In this document: positions 55,599-63,965 of the stretch, in pieces
Numbering within the stretch: the first letter of the stretch is position 1
Layout: the number at the start of each line of letters is the position of its first letter
From: Candidatus Phycosocius bacilliformis
GTDB lineage: Bacteria > Pseudomonadota > Alphaproteobacteria > Caulobacterales > Aquidulcibacteraceae
Assembly (NCBI RefSeq): GCF_003112735.1
Contig: NZ_BFBR01000001.1
Location: 310,001-374,000 of the forward strand
Length of the DNA: 64,000 nucleotides
Direction: 5' to 3'
Notes under the pieces: model-generated
The model's database searches: none
The model's input: only the letters and a program-made list of their open reading frames with translations
Told to the model about the DNA's origin: nothing
Position numbers and translations under genes: made by a program

Positions 55599-55636
55599 CA
55601 GCTGTTCTATTTGTTATAACAATCAAATGACAGCTG
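55599..55636. promoter_or_regulatory. Nested inverted-repeat operator upstream of the class III aminotransferase
   Basis: CAGCTGT (55599-55605) and ACAGCTG (55630-55636) flank the 12-base perfect palindrome TTGTTATAACAA (55611-55622); ATTTG/CAAAT lie between them. The array ends 12 bases before the ATG, where a bound repressor would block initiation. No regulator gene lies next to it. Confidence 0.6.
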
Positions 55637-55648
55637 GATGTGAGACCC

Positions 55649-57043
55649 ATGACCCCACCTGCAACCGCTCTGCGCAATTATGACGCTGTGGAACTGCGTC
55701 GCTTAGACTTGGCACACCACCTGCCTGCCCAGGCTGACTATGGCGAAATCCGCGATTTGGGCGGCTCGCGGATTATTACCCGTGCCGAGGGCTGCAAGTT
55801 CTGGGACGTGGATGGCAAATCCTACCTCGATGGCATGGCGGGTCTGTGGTGCGTCGGAATTGGCTATGGCCGCAAAGAACTGGCTGAAGTTGCTTATGAA
55901 CAGATGCTAGAACTGCCTTATTACAATAGCTTCTTCAAGACAGCGACAGCGCCCGCGGTTCGGCTCGCAGCCAAAATTGCCAGCATCACCGGGGGTGAGC
56001 TGCAGCATGTATTTTTCAACTCTTCGGGCTCTGAAGCAGTCGACACTATGTTCCGCATGGTGCGTCATTATTGGGCTGTGCAGGGCCAACCTTACAAGAA
56101 CATCTTCATCGCTCGTCGCAATGGCTATCATGGGTCAACCGTCGCGGGGGCGAGCCTTGGCGGGATGAGCGCCATGCATGCGATCGGCTCGCTTCCTATC
56201 CCCGGAATCGAACATGTGATCCAGCCCTATGCCTTCAACGAAGGTTTCGGGGAGGATGAAGAAGCTTTTGCCGCACGCTGTGCGCAAGAAGTCGAAGACC
56301 GAATCTTAAAAGTAGGTCCCCAGAATGTTGCTGCCTTTGTCGGTGAACCCATCCAAGGGGCAGGCGGTGTCATCATTCCACCCAAAGGCTATTGGCAAAG
56401 GATCGAAGCGATCTGTCGCAAGTATAATGTCTTGCTGGTGGCTGATGAAGTGATTTGCGGCTTCGGCCGCACGGGCCAGTGGTTTGGCCATAACACCTTC
56501 GGCTTTACACCCGATATCATTACCACGGCCAAGCAATTATCATCCGGCTACGCACCAATCTCAGCGACCATCGCCTCGCGCGCGATTGTGGAAGTCTTGC
56601 GAGAAAAGGGCGGAGACTTTGTTCATGGCTACACATATTCAGGCCACCCGATGTGTTGTGCGGTCGCTGAGCGCAATCTTGAAATCATCGAACGGGAAGA
56701 CCTCGTCACCCGCACACGTGAAGTGACCGGGCCGTACCTTGCCAATGCCCTACAACGTCTCGCCGACCATGAACTTGTTGGGCAAGTGCGGTCAAAAGGG
56801 CTGCTTGGGGCGGTTGAAATCGTCTCTGAACCTGGCACCAACCACCGCTTTGGCGGCAAAGAAGGCAAAGCCGGCCCAATTGTACGCGATGCTTGTATCG
56901 CCAATGGCCTGATGGTCCGCGGGATTCGCGACAGCGTGGTGATGTGCCCGCCACTGACGATTTCGACAGATGAGATCGATTTCATGGTCGACAAAATCGA
57001 AAAGTCACTTAACCAAGTCCTGCCAAAACTGCGCGCCCTTTAA
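55649..57043 (+). CDS. Class III omega-aminotransferase (putrescine/beta-alanine-pyruvate type)
   Basis: A 464-residue PLP aminotransferase. It has GMAGLWCVGIGYGRKEL near 64, FFNSSGSEAVDTMFRMVRHYW near 121-141, RRNGYHGSTVAGASLGG near 155, ADEVICGFGRTG near 256-267 and the Schiff-base lysine in DIITTAKQLSSGYAPISA near 285-302. The sequence resembles diamine and omega-amino-acid:pyruvate transaminases such as SpuC. A GTG three codons upstream is less likely than ATG 55649. The operator just upstream suggests substrate-induced control. The exact amine is not determined. Confidence 0.9.
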   Translation: MTPPATALRNYDAVELRRLDLAHHLPAQADYGEIRDLGGSRIITRAEGCKFWDVDGKSYLDGMAGLWCVGIGYGRKELAEVAYEQMLELPYYNSFFKTATAPAVRLAAKIASITGGELQHVFFNSSGSEAVDTMFRMVRHYWAVQGQPYKNIFIARRNGYHGSTVAGASLGGMSAMHAIGSLPIPGIEHVIQPYAFNEGFGEDEEAFAARCAQEVEDRILKVGPQNVAAFVGEPIQGAGGVIIPPKGYWQRIEAICRKYNVLLVADEVICGFGRTGQWFGHNTFGFTPDIITTAKQLSSGYAPISATIASRAIVEVLREKGGDFVHGYTYSGHPMCCAVAERNLEIIEREDLVTRTREVTGPYLANALQRLADHELVGQVRSKGLLGAVEIVSEPGTNHRFGGKEGKAGPIVRDACIANGLMVRGIRDSVVMCPPLTISTDEIDFMVDKIEKSLNQVLPKLRAL

Positions 57044-57129
57044 GCGAGTCACGGCGCGCAGCAATCGGGTCATTTGGACTTGGCCTGAGGTCTGTCAGGG
57101 TTTATGAGGGCGCCCTGTGGAGAAAAATC

Positions 57130-58170
57130 ATGGGTCTTAGAGTTGCCGTTGTCGGCGCGACAGGCAATGTCGGTCGCGAGTTGTTGGCCTTGTTGGCGGA
57201 ATTGAACTTCCCAGTATCGGAAGTTGCGGCCATTGCGTCGCGGCGTTCATTGGGGCGTGAAGTTTCATTCGGCGATAAAACCCTGAAGTGCCAGGCCTTG
57301 GACCATTTCGACTTTACCGGCTGGGACCTGTGCTTGATGAGCGCGGGTGGCAAGACGTCCAAGGAATGGTCTCCGAAGATTGCAGGCCAAGGCTGTCTGG
57401 TGATCGACAATTCCAGCCAATGGCGCATGGACCCTGACGTCCCATTGGTGGTGCCTGAAGTTAATCCAGATGCCGCCATGGGCTACAAAAAGAAGATGAT
57501 CATCGCCAACCCCAATTGCTCAACGGCACAATTGGTTGTGGCTTTAAAGCCCTTGCATGATCTGGCAACGATCAAGCGGGTGGTGATTGCCACCTATCAA
57601 TCCGTTTCGGGCACCGGCAAAGATGCGATGGATGAATTGTGGACCCAAACGCGGGGCATATTCGTCAATGACCCGGTGAAAACAGAAGTTTATCCAAAAC
57701 AGATCGCCTTCAATGTTATTCCCCATGGCGGCGACTTCTTGGAAGATGGCTATACCAGCGAAGAGTTCAAGCTGGTGGCAGAGACAAAAAAGATGCTGGA
57801 CCCGGCAATCAAGGTCACGGCCACTGTGGTGCGCGTGCCGGTCTTTGTCGGCCATTCTGAAGCCGTCCATATCGAGTTTGAGAAGCCAATCAGCGATGTT
57901 GAGGCGCGCGAGGCCTTGGAAGAGGCCGATGGGATTGTCGTACTCGACCGTCGGGAAGCCGGTGGCTATGCCACGCCAGTTGAATGCGCCGGTGAGTTCC
58001 CGGTTTATGTATCGCGCATCCGCTCTGACCCGACCGTCGACAATGGTTTGGCCATGTGGGTGGTTGCCGACAATCTGCGCAAGGGCGCTGCGCTCAACGC
58101 GATCCAGATTGCCCAATTATTGGTTGAACGCGGCGCGTTTGAAAAGCGTCTGACCGCTGTGGACGCCTAA
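57130..58170 (+). CDS. asd: Aspartate-semialdehyde dehydrogenase
   Basis: A 346-residue NADPH enzyme in the lysine/threonine/methionine/diaminopimelate pathway. VVGATGNVGRELL near residues 7-19, DNSSQWRMDPDVPLVVPEVN near 96-115, the catalytic Cys130 in NPNCSTAQL, and QSVSGTGKDAMDEL near 157-170 match the family. It lies 86 bases after the aminotransferase stop; no riboswitch is visible in that gap. Confidence 0.96.
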   Translation: MGLRVAVVGATGNVGRELLALLAELNFPVSEVAAIASRRSLGREVSFGDKTLKCQALDHFDFTGWDLCLMSAGGKTSKEWSPKIAGQGCLVIDNSSQWRMDPDVPLVVPEVNPDAAMGYKKKMIIANPNCSTAQLVVALKPLHDLATIKRVVIATYQSVSGTGKDAMDELWTQTRGIFVNDPVKTEVYPKQIAFNVIPHGGDFLEDGYTSEEFKLVAETKKMLDPAIKVTATVVRVPVFVGHSEAVHIEFEKPISDVEAREALEEADGIVVLDRREAGGYATPVECAGEFPVYVSRIRSDPTVDNGLAMWVVADNLRKGAALNAIQIAQLLVERGAFEKRLTAVDA

Positions 58171-58188
58171 GCAGTAATCCTGACCTTA

Positions 58189-58234
58189 CCCCCTTTCGCA
58201 CATTGCCTGGCGGGGTGAAGCCGGGCAAAGGGGG
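58189..58234 (+). other. Long hairpin covering the Shine-Dalgarno of rarD
   Basis: CCCCCTTT (58189-58196) pairs with AAAGGGGG (58227-58234), and TTGCC (58203-58207) with GGCAA (58224-58228) as an alternative or extended inner stem. The 3' arm is the G-rich ribosome binding site of rarD (58229-58237). It could occlude it or terminate asd transcription; no T-run follows. Confidence 0.5.
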
Positions 58235-58243
58235 GGGATGTCC

Positions 58244-59125
58244 ATGACCGACACGCAAGCCAAACCAATACCACCTGCCTTCTGGGCGGGGTTGTCGGCC
58301 TATGCGATGTGGGGATTGCTACCCGCCTTCCTGCATGTGTTCTCCAAACTGCCGCCGCTGGAGGTAACAGCTCAGCGCATTGTCTGGACCCTTCCGTGCG
58401 CGCTTGTCGCCACTTTAATCTTTGGCGGGAGGGCAACATTGCGGGTGCCTTGGCGAACCCTTGGCCTGTTAGGCCTGTCAGCAGCATTGATCGGCGGCAA
58501 CTGGCTTTTGTATGTTTGGGCGGTCGGTCAAAATCGTATTGTTGAATCAAGCCTCGGCTATTTTATCAATCCCTTGATAAATGTGATCATGGGCGTGATT
58601 TTCTTTCGCGAGAAGCTTACCCGTTGGCAGGCGGGAGCGTTGATTTTTGCGGTCGTTGGAGTTGCCAATCAGACGTTCATGGTCGGTGCCTTTCCCTATG
58701 TCGCACTCGGATTAGGCTTCTCGTTTGCACTATATGGACTGGTTCGGAAGCTTGCGCCGGTTGAACCAGCGGCCGGGTTGTTCTGGGAATCGGCGATATT
58801 GTTTCTACCCGCCTTGGCAGTCATGATGTGGCATATACAAATGGGTGGACCGGTGATGGGCGGTTCAGTGTCAATGGCTGGCCTGTTACTGCTCTTGGGA
58901 CCAGTCACAGCCATCCCGCTCATCCTGTTTGCGACAGGCGCTCGCGGCCTTAAGCTGACAACCCTTGGTCTGATGCAATATTTGGCCCCAACCCTGCAAT
59001 TCACCACTGGCTTGGCCATGGGTGAACATTTCACCCCGGCTCATGGCGTTACCTTTGCCTTGATCTGGATTGGGCTGGCGCTTTACAGCGTCGCAACCTT
59101 TCAATCCAGCCGCAAAACGGTCTGA
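58244..59125 (+). CDS. rarD: RarD/EamA-family membrane transporter
   Basis: A 293-residue inner-membrane protein with ten hydrophobic segments. The RarD signature is clear: FWAGLSAYAMWGLLPAFLHVF at the start, QRIVWTLP near 45, NRIVESSLGYFINPLINVIMG near 97-117 and GLMQYLAPTLQFTTGL near 244-259. RarD proteins are presumed metabolite exporters; the substrate is not established. ATG 58238 is directly behind the G-run with no spacing, so ATG 58244, seven bases away, was chosen. Confidence 0.92.
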   Translation: MTDTQAKPIPPAFWAGLSAYAMWGLLPAFLHVFSKLPPLEVTAQRIVWTLPCALVATLIFGGRATLRVPWRTLGLLGLSAALIGGNWLLYVWAVGQNRIVESSLGYFINPLINVIMGVIFFREKLTRWQAGALIFAVVGVANQTFMVGAFPYVALGLGFSFALYGLVRKLAPVEPAAGLFWESAILFLPALAVMMWHIQMGGPVMGGSVSMAGLLLLLGPVTAIPLILFATGARGLKLTTLGLMQYLAPTLQFTTGLAMGEHFTPAHGVTFALIWIGLALYSVATFQSSRKTV

Positions 59126-59241
59126 TTGCCCCTCAATAGCCTATCTAAATCAGAGCAGATGACGTGCCCGCTGAAGTGCGCCTCGCCCGGCGGCTTGGCT
59201 TGGCTTAGCTAGGCTCTGATACGCGCATTATCGACTACAGA

Positions 59242-59271
59242 GAATAGGGCAAGAAAGAATAGGGCAAGAAA
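59242..59271. repeat. Perfect 15-bp tandem duplication
   Basis: GAATAGGGCAAGAAA is present twice without a gap (59242-59256, 59257-59271). The second copy runs into the A-tract of the minus-strand terminator. It resembles a replication-slippage event; the unit length equals that of the repeat at 8881-8910 but the sequence differs. Confidence 0.85.
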
Positions 59272-59297
59272 AAAGGCCCCGACAGATCGCCGGAGCC
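59269..59297 (-). terminator. Minus-strand intrinsic terminator without an assigned gene
   Basis: On the minus strand GGCTCCG (plus 59291-59297) pairs with CGGGGCC (plus 59275-59281) with one mismatch, nine-base loop, followed by six T. No gene on that strand ends here, which points to a non-coding transcript coming from about 59.3-59.55 kb. Confidence 0.6.
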
Positions 59298-59574
59298 TCA
59301 AAAAGTTTTTCGCATGCAGGGGACCTTAAGAAAGGTCGAAATCCTGTGAGCAAAAGACATGCCACGAAAATCGAGGTTAGGAAAGAGAAAAAAAACATGG
59401 TTGACAGTTTCTTGATGAAAAAGTGGCTCAAAGTGCGCTGGTCTACAAAATGGCATGTGCCAAAATGGGCAGATCAAGTAATTTCTGCCTCACCAGACAG
59501 CATTTGAGCTTTGTTAGCTATTTCTAACCAATCTTGTCACCCAAACTGTCCGTAACATGGGTTAGAGAGTGACC

Positions 59575-60324
59575 ATGCATCTAACCATTCTTGAAACAGG
59601 TCGTCCGCCAGAGCCGATCCGGGCTGATTTTCCGTCCTATCCTGCCATGCTGGAAGGCCTGTTATCGCCCCATATTCCGAGCTTGACGTGCGAGACCGTC
59701 CGCGTCCTTGATGGAGAACCCCTGCCCGATCCGGCCACGGTTGAAGCGGCGCTGATAACGGGTTCGCCCGCCGGGGTCTATGATGACCATGCCTGGATCG
59801 GCCCTTTGAAAACGTGGGTACGCGACGCTGGACATCAGGGCGTGCCCCAGGTTGGCATCTGCTTTGGCCATCAATTAATGGCAGAGGCTTTTGGCGGGCG
59901 GGCGCATAAAGCCCCGCAAGGCTGGGGCCTTGGCCGGCATTCCTATCACGTCCGGCAAAGCGAAAGCTGGATGGGTCCCACGCGTCAGCGTTTCCATTTG
60001 GCCGTGAGTCACCAAGATCAGGTGCTCGATCTGCCGGCCAAAGCGCGGGTCCTGGCCGAATCGGACTTCACCCCCTTTGCAGCCCTGATCTATGATCACG
60101 CCCCGGCCTTATCCTTCCAAGGCCATCCGGAGTTTTGCCCCCGCTTCGCGGATGCTCTAATCCGGTCGCGCCGCGGCACCCGCTTTGCCGAGGACCTCGC
60201 AGATCAAGCGTTGGCGAGCTTGAATGCGCCGCTAGATGGCCCGGTGGTGGCTGGTTGGATTGCCGGCTTCTATGCCCATTTCACCCAAGCCAGAGCGGCA
60301 CAAAGAGGGCGCGCAGCGGCCTAA
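59575..60324 (+). CDS. Class I glutamine amidotransferase-like protein
   Basis: A 249-residue GATase1 protein. The nucleophile Cys lies in GICFGHQLMAEAFGG near residues 96-110, and GHPEF near 183-187 gives the catalytic His and Glu. GSPAGVYDD near 63-71 is also typical. Stand-alone members of this type act as gamma-glutamyl hydrolases (PuuD-like) or unknown amidases. It is not a fused GMP or CTP synthase. ATG 59575 was preferred to the GTG two codons upstream. Confidence 0.88.
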   Translation: MHLTILETGRPPEPIRADFPSYPAMLEGLLSPHIPSLTCETVRVLDGEPLPDPATVEAALITGSPAGVYDDHAWIGPLKTWVRDAGHQGVPQVGICFGHQLMAEAFGGRAHKAPQGWGLGRHSYHVRQSESWMGPTRQRFHLAVSHQDQVLDLPAKARVLAESDFTPFAALIYDHAPALSFQGHPEFCPRFADALIRSRRGTRFAEDLADQALASLNAPLDGPVVAGWIAGFYAHFTQARAAQRGRAAA

Positions 60325-60335
60325 ATCCCACGCCC

Positions 60336-61175
60336 TCAGTCAAGAATGGAGGTCAAACTTGGGTCGCCCAAGGCGAAGAAACCGCCATTGCGGCAGCCTG
60401 TTTCCAGCTTGCCATAAAGAAATGGTTGTCGATCGATATCCAGCACCAAACCACCAGCAGCACAAAGCACGGCATCACCTGCGGCCGTATCCCATTCCAT
60501 GGTTGGGCCAAAGCGGGGATAAAAGTCAGCCTGCCCCTCGGCGATAATGCAGAATTTCACCGACGATCCTCGCTGAACCAAATGGTGGGGACCGAGGCGC
60601 TCAAGGAAGTTCCGGGTCTGTGGATCCAGATGGCTGTGCGACGCGGTTACAGCCAGAGGCGTTTGGGCCTTACGCGTCTGGATTGACCGGGGCACGCCAT
60701 CTGGCCCGATCTGCCAAGCGCCATCGTCGAGCCCCCGCAGATCACCCACCCAAGACAATCCATCCTCTGGTCGATGCACCACGCCGAGAACCGGGCGGCG
60801 CGCGACTATGAGCGCGATATTCACCGTATAATCTGATGAACCTGTAACAAACTCGCGCGTACCATCTAAGGGATCGACCAAGATGAATGGTATGTGCGGA
60901 TCATCAAGATAGGGTTGGTCGCAGTCCGCTTCCTCGCTGATGATCGGCATTGCCGGCAAAAGGCGTGCTAATCCTTTGGCGATAACGGCATCAGCGGCAA
61001 GATCAGCTTCGGTCACGGGTGAACCATCAACCTTCATCCGGGTACCCATCCCGGCGCGCTTGATCTGTAAGATGGCAGTCCCGGCCTCACGTGCAAGGCG
61101 CTCCAGGGCCAACACCAAGGGGTCAGGCTGGGAAGAGCTAAACTTAGCTGGCGCGTTCGTGTTCAATATCGTCAT
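60336..61175 (-). CDS. cysQ: 3'(2'),5'-bisphosphate nucleotidase CysQ
   Basis: A 279-residue inositol-monophosphatase-fold enzyme that converts PAP to AMP during sulfate assimilation. Metal-binding motifs are seen: SEEADC near 80-85, VDPLDGTREFV near 100-110 (DPLDGT is the hallmark) and EWDTAAGDAVL near 228-238. It could also act on other phosphates, as IMPase-family members do. It is convergent with the glutamine amidotransferase gene. Confidence 0.9.
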   Translation of the reverse strand: MTILNTNAPAKFSSSQPDPLVLALERLAREAGTAILQIKRAGMGTRMKVDGSPVTEADLAADAVIAKGLARLLPAMPIISEEADCDQPYLDDPHIPFILVDPLDGTREFVTGSSDYTVNIALIVARRPVLGVVHRPEDGLSWVGDLRGLDDGAWQIGPDGVPRSIQTRKAQTPLAVTASHSHLDPQTRNFLERLGPHHLVQRGSSVKFCIIAEGQADFYPRFGPTMEWDTAAGDAVLCAAGGLVLDIDRQPFLYGKLETGCRNGGFFALGDPSLTSILD

Positions 61176-61252
61176 GACAAACTAGGACCGCCTTGGGCCA
61201 CATGCCCGCACAATGTCATGGCAGGATTTCACATCCCTGCCTATCAACCTCA

Positions 61253-61675
61253 TCACTGCTTTTCCTGTTGGCGGCGTGCCAAGGCTTGAACTTGATGGAT
61301 CAAGGCCTCGGCCCCGCCCGGCTCATAGGCTTGGGCTGGGCTGTGACCCCAAACCGGACCGGGCCACGCAGGATCATGCTGATGGCGACCAACAATATGG
61401 ATATGCAATTGGCGAACAATGTTCCCCAAAGCACCAATATTGACTTTCATAATGCCGGGCTGCCTGCCAACCAGACGAGCCAGTGCTTGCACTTCGTCCC
61501 AGACTTGCTGGCTATCGCGCAGCGGCAAGTCGAAAAGTTCAACCGCCCCAGCAATGCGCGGCACTGCAATCAGCCAAGGATAGCGGGCATCCGCCATCAC
61601 CCGCACATGGCACAAGCCCATATCAGCCGCCGCCAAGCTGTCCGCCTCCAGACGTGGGTCGAGTACAAAGGCCAT
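61253..61675 (-). CDS. HIT-domain protein
   Basis: A 140-residue HIT-superfamily protein, likely a nucleotide hydrolase. QLHIHIVGRHQHD near residues 88-100 holds the HxHxHxx-like triad, here reading HIHIVGRHQH. FVLDPRLEADSLAAADMGLCHVRVM is the usual N-terminus of this subgroup. The ATG directly abuts the stop of the MaoC gene (TAAATG). Confidence 0.9.
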   Translation of the reverse strand: MAFVLDPRLEADSLAAADMGLCHVRVMADARYPWLIAVPRIAGAVELFDLPLRDSQQVWDEVQALARLVGRQPGIMKVNIGALGNIVRQLHIHIVGRHQHDPAWPGPVWGHSPAQAYEPGGAEALIHQVQALARRQQEKQ

Positions 61676-62722
61676 TTAAACCGCAAAACTGGCGCGCAGC
61701 GGAATTGCTGCCCAATAATCAAACTCCAGAATAGCATCAGAGCTATCTGGTCCTGGGAAATCACAGCCAGAAACATTTTTGGTCGCAATCAGGCGCAAGC
61801 GGAGCGCACCTTGACCTTGGCCCAGATCCGCCTTGTCCAGCACCTCACTCCACGCATAGATCGTATCCCCAGCAAACAAGGGATTGATGTGGCGTCCAGC
61901 ATTAATCGCCAAAATCTCGGCAGCATTGGCGAGCCCGTTGAAGGCAAGCGCCCGTGCAATTGAAATCACAACACCGCCATAAATCAACCGGCGACCCTGC
62001 CGCGAACTTGCCTGAACAATCGCGTCAAAATGGACCTTAGCTGTGTTCTGATAGAGACGGGTCGCGATCTGATGTTCGGCTTCTTCCACTGTCATTCCAT
62101 CTACATGGTTGATGCGCTCACCAATCTCATAATCCTCAAAGCTATGAACAGACCCTGCGAGCGTGCCATCATAGTTTCCTTCCCAATAAGGAGCCGGTGA
62201 TGGCAATTCGTCTGCAGGAACAAATGCAGGTAGGTCAGGGACAATTGGGGTGGGCGCTGGTGCGGCTGCATCAGCCTTATTCACCATGACCCAGCGCACA
62301 TAGCTGAGTACCACGTCGCCTTGCTGATTGAAGCCAGTGGTCCGCACATAGACCACGCCGGTCTTGCCATTGGAATTCTCTTTCACCCCGATGACTTCGG
62401 ACACGGCGGAAAGCGTGTCACCGGGATAGACCGGGGCAAGGAAGCGGCCATCCGCATAGCCCAGATTGGCCACGGCATTTAGGCTGATGTCTGGGACTGT
62501 CTTGCCAAAGACGGTATGAAAAATCAGCAATGGATCGATGGGGGCAGCATCGAGGTCACCGTCTCGTGCAAAAGCATCAGAACTATAGAGCGCATAGCGC
62601 GACCCCGTGAGGCCGGTGTAGAGCGCGACGTCGCCTTCAGTCAGCGTCTTTGGTGTGGCATGACGCAGCACCATGCCGACATAAAAGTTTTCAAAAAAGA
62701 GGCCGGGATTTGATTTGGTCAT
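61676..62722 (-). CDS. MaoC-family double hot-dog dehydratase
   Basis: A 348-residue protein with two MaoC-like domains. NPGLFFENFYVGMVLRHATPKTLTEGDVALYTGLTGSRYALYSSD lies near the N-terminus and HVDGMTVEEAEHQIATRLYQNTAKVHFD near 202-229. It resembles mesaconyl/beta-methylmalyl-CoA hydratases, which act on branched acyl-CoAs, but no ethylmalonyl-CoA pathway gene is nearby. ATG 62722 has AAAGG upstream; the open frame extends to 62827. Confidence 0.85.
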   Translation of the reverse strand: MTKSNPGLFFENFYVGMVLRHATPKTLTEGDVALYTGLTGSRYALYSSDAFARDGDLDAAPIDPLLIFHTVFGKTVPDISLNAVANLGYADGRFLAPVYPGDTLSAVSEVIGVKENSNGKTGVVYVRTTGFNQQGDVVLSYVRWVMVNKADAAAPAPTPIVPDLPAFVPADELPSPAPYWEGNYDGTLAGSVHSFEDYEIGERINHVDGMTVEEAEHQIATRLYQNTAKVHFDAIVQASSRQGRRLIYGGVVISIARALAFNGLANAAEILAINAGRHINPLFAGDTIYAWSEVLDKADLGQGQGALRLRLIATKNVSGCDFPGPDSSDAILEFDYWAAIPLRASFAV

Positions 62723-62969
62723 GAAGCTGCCTTTCGCGAGGCTGGTTAGCGAGGCCGCGCCATGCCTGCAAGGCTTCAAGGTGCATGCGGTGGGCAAGGA
62801 AAGGTCACAAGCTGGGTCATGCCCCACCTATAGGCCATTGATCACCCGAACGTGATCATCACGCCTGTACATCGGGCGGACAAAAGCGCGGAAGTCGGCT
62901 GTGGGGCATGGCAGCTTGTCCGCCAACTCCCTATATCGGGCGCGAGATTCGATGATTTGGGGGGTGGTC

Positions 62970-63965
62970 ATGAGTTCGGGATTATTGGCACTGCTGGACG
63001 ATGTGGCGGCCATTGCAAAGATTGCCGCAGCAAGTTTGGACGACGCCGCCGCCCAAGCGGTCAAGGCGGGCAGCAAGGCGGCGAGCAAGGCCGCCGGTAT
63101 CGTCATTGATGATGCAGCCGTCACTCCCCGCTATGTCGTCGGCTTTGCGGCAGATCGTGAATTGCCCATTATTGCCAAAATCGCATGGGGCTCTCTTAAG
63201 AATAAGATGATCATCCTGCTACCCGGGGCTTTGGTCTTAAGCTATTTTGTGCCTTGGATCATCACACCTATTTTGATGTTGGGTGGGGCCTATCTGTGCC
63301 TAGAAGGCTATGAAAAGGTGATGGACTTGGTGCGACCGCACGGTGCTGGCCACGGCCATGGCGATGATGGCGAGGCCGACTTCGACAAAAGTCCAGAAGA
63401 GTTAGAGAATGAAAAAGTCGCCAGTGCGGTGCGAACCGACTTCATCCTGTCAGCCGAAATCATGGCCATCACGCTGTCGACCGTTGCAACCGCGCCCATC
63501 TGGTTACAAGGCGGGGTATTGGCCGTGGTTGGTTTGGGCATGACCCTTCTGGTCTATGGCGCGGTGGCACTGATCGTTAAAGCCGATGATGCCGGGGTGG
63601 CCATGGCGCGCTCCACCGTCGCCGCAGTTGCCGCGTTTGGCCGGGGTCTGGTGCTGGCCATGCCAATCTTCCTAAAAGTTCTGAGCTATATCGGCATGGT
63701 CGCAATGCTATGGGTTGGGGGCGGGATTCTGGTTCATGGTCTGCATGAGTTGGGCTATCCTGCGGCTGAAAAGGCCATTCATCATCTGGCTGAATCAGTA
63801 GCAACAGGCCTTCCCGGCCTGGCAGGCTTTGTAACATGGTTGATCAGCGCCGGGATCGCCGCATGTATTGGTTTGATCGTGGGTGGCATTGTTGCGCCAA
63901 TTGCCCATTATGGCTTGGTTCCAGCCTTTAAAGCGGTGCAAACGAAGTTGCGCCCTAAATCCTGA
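62970..63965 (+). CDS. DUF808-family membrane protein (YedI-like)
   Basis: A 331-residue protein with the DUF808 N-terminus MSSGLLALLDDVAAIAKIAAASLDDAAAQAVKA and AAVTPRYVVGFAADRELPIIAKIAWGSLKNKMIILLPGAL. About seven hydrophobic segments follow, with a charged His/Asp-rich loop near 125-150. The family is widespread in proteobacteria and of unknown function. ATG 62970 was chosen over the open frame to 62901; GGGTGG lies upstream. Confidence 0.9.
   Translation: MSSGLLALLDDVAAIAKIAAASLDDAAAQAVKAGSKAASKAAGIVIDDAAVTPRYVVGFAADRELPIIAKIAWGSLKNKMIILLPGALVLSYFVPWIITPILMLGGAYLCLEGYEKVMDLVRPHGAGHGHGDDGEADFDKSPEELENEKVASAVRTDFILSAEIMAITLSTVATAPIWLQGGVLAVVGLGMTLLVYGAVALIVKADDAGVAMARSTVAAVAAFGRGLVLAMPIFLKVLSYIGMVAMLWVGGGILVHGLHELGYPAAEKAIHHLAESVATGLPGLAGFVTWLISAGIAACIGLIVGGIVAPIAHYGLVPAFKAVQTKLRPKS

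Larger units (their letters stand above)
59126..59574. other. 449-base gene-poor region with a tandem repeat and a minus-strand terminator
   Basis: AT-richer than its surroundings. It contains a 15-bp tandem repeat (59242-59271), a minus-strand intrinsic terminator (59269-59297) and upstream of that about 250 bases with no convincing protein gene. A small RNA read from the minus strand is possible. Near the right end no clear promoter for the glutamine amidotransferase was identified. Confidence 0.6.

Noticed and set aside
57044-57129. Lysine riboswitch before asd
   Set aside because: The 86-base spacer is too short and lacks the conserved core; no other riboswitch was recognised in the window.
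59228-59431. Minus-strand 67-residue frame with a hydrophobic start
   Set aside because: It runs through an intrinsic terminator and two copies of a 15-bp repeat (giving FSCPILSCPIL-like residues), so it is unlikely to be translated.
61193-61963. Plus-strand 256-residue frame over the HIT and MaoC genes
   Set aside because: No motif, and it crosses two well-supported minus-strand genes.
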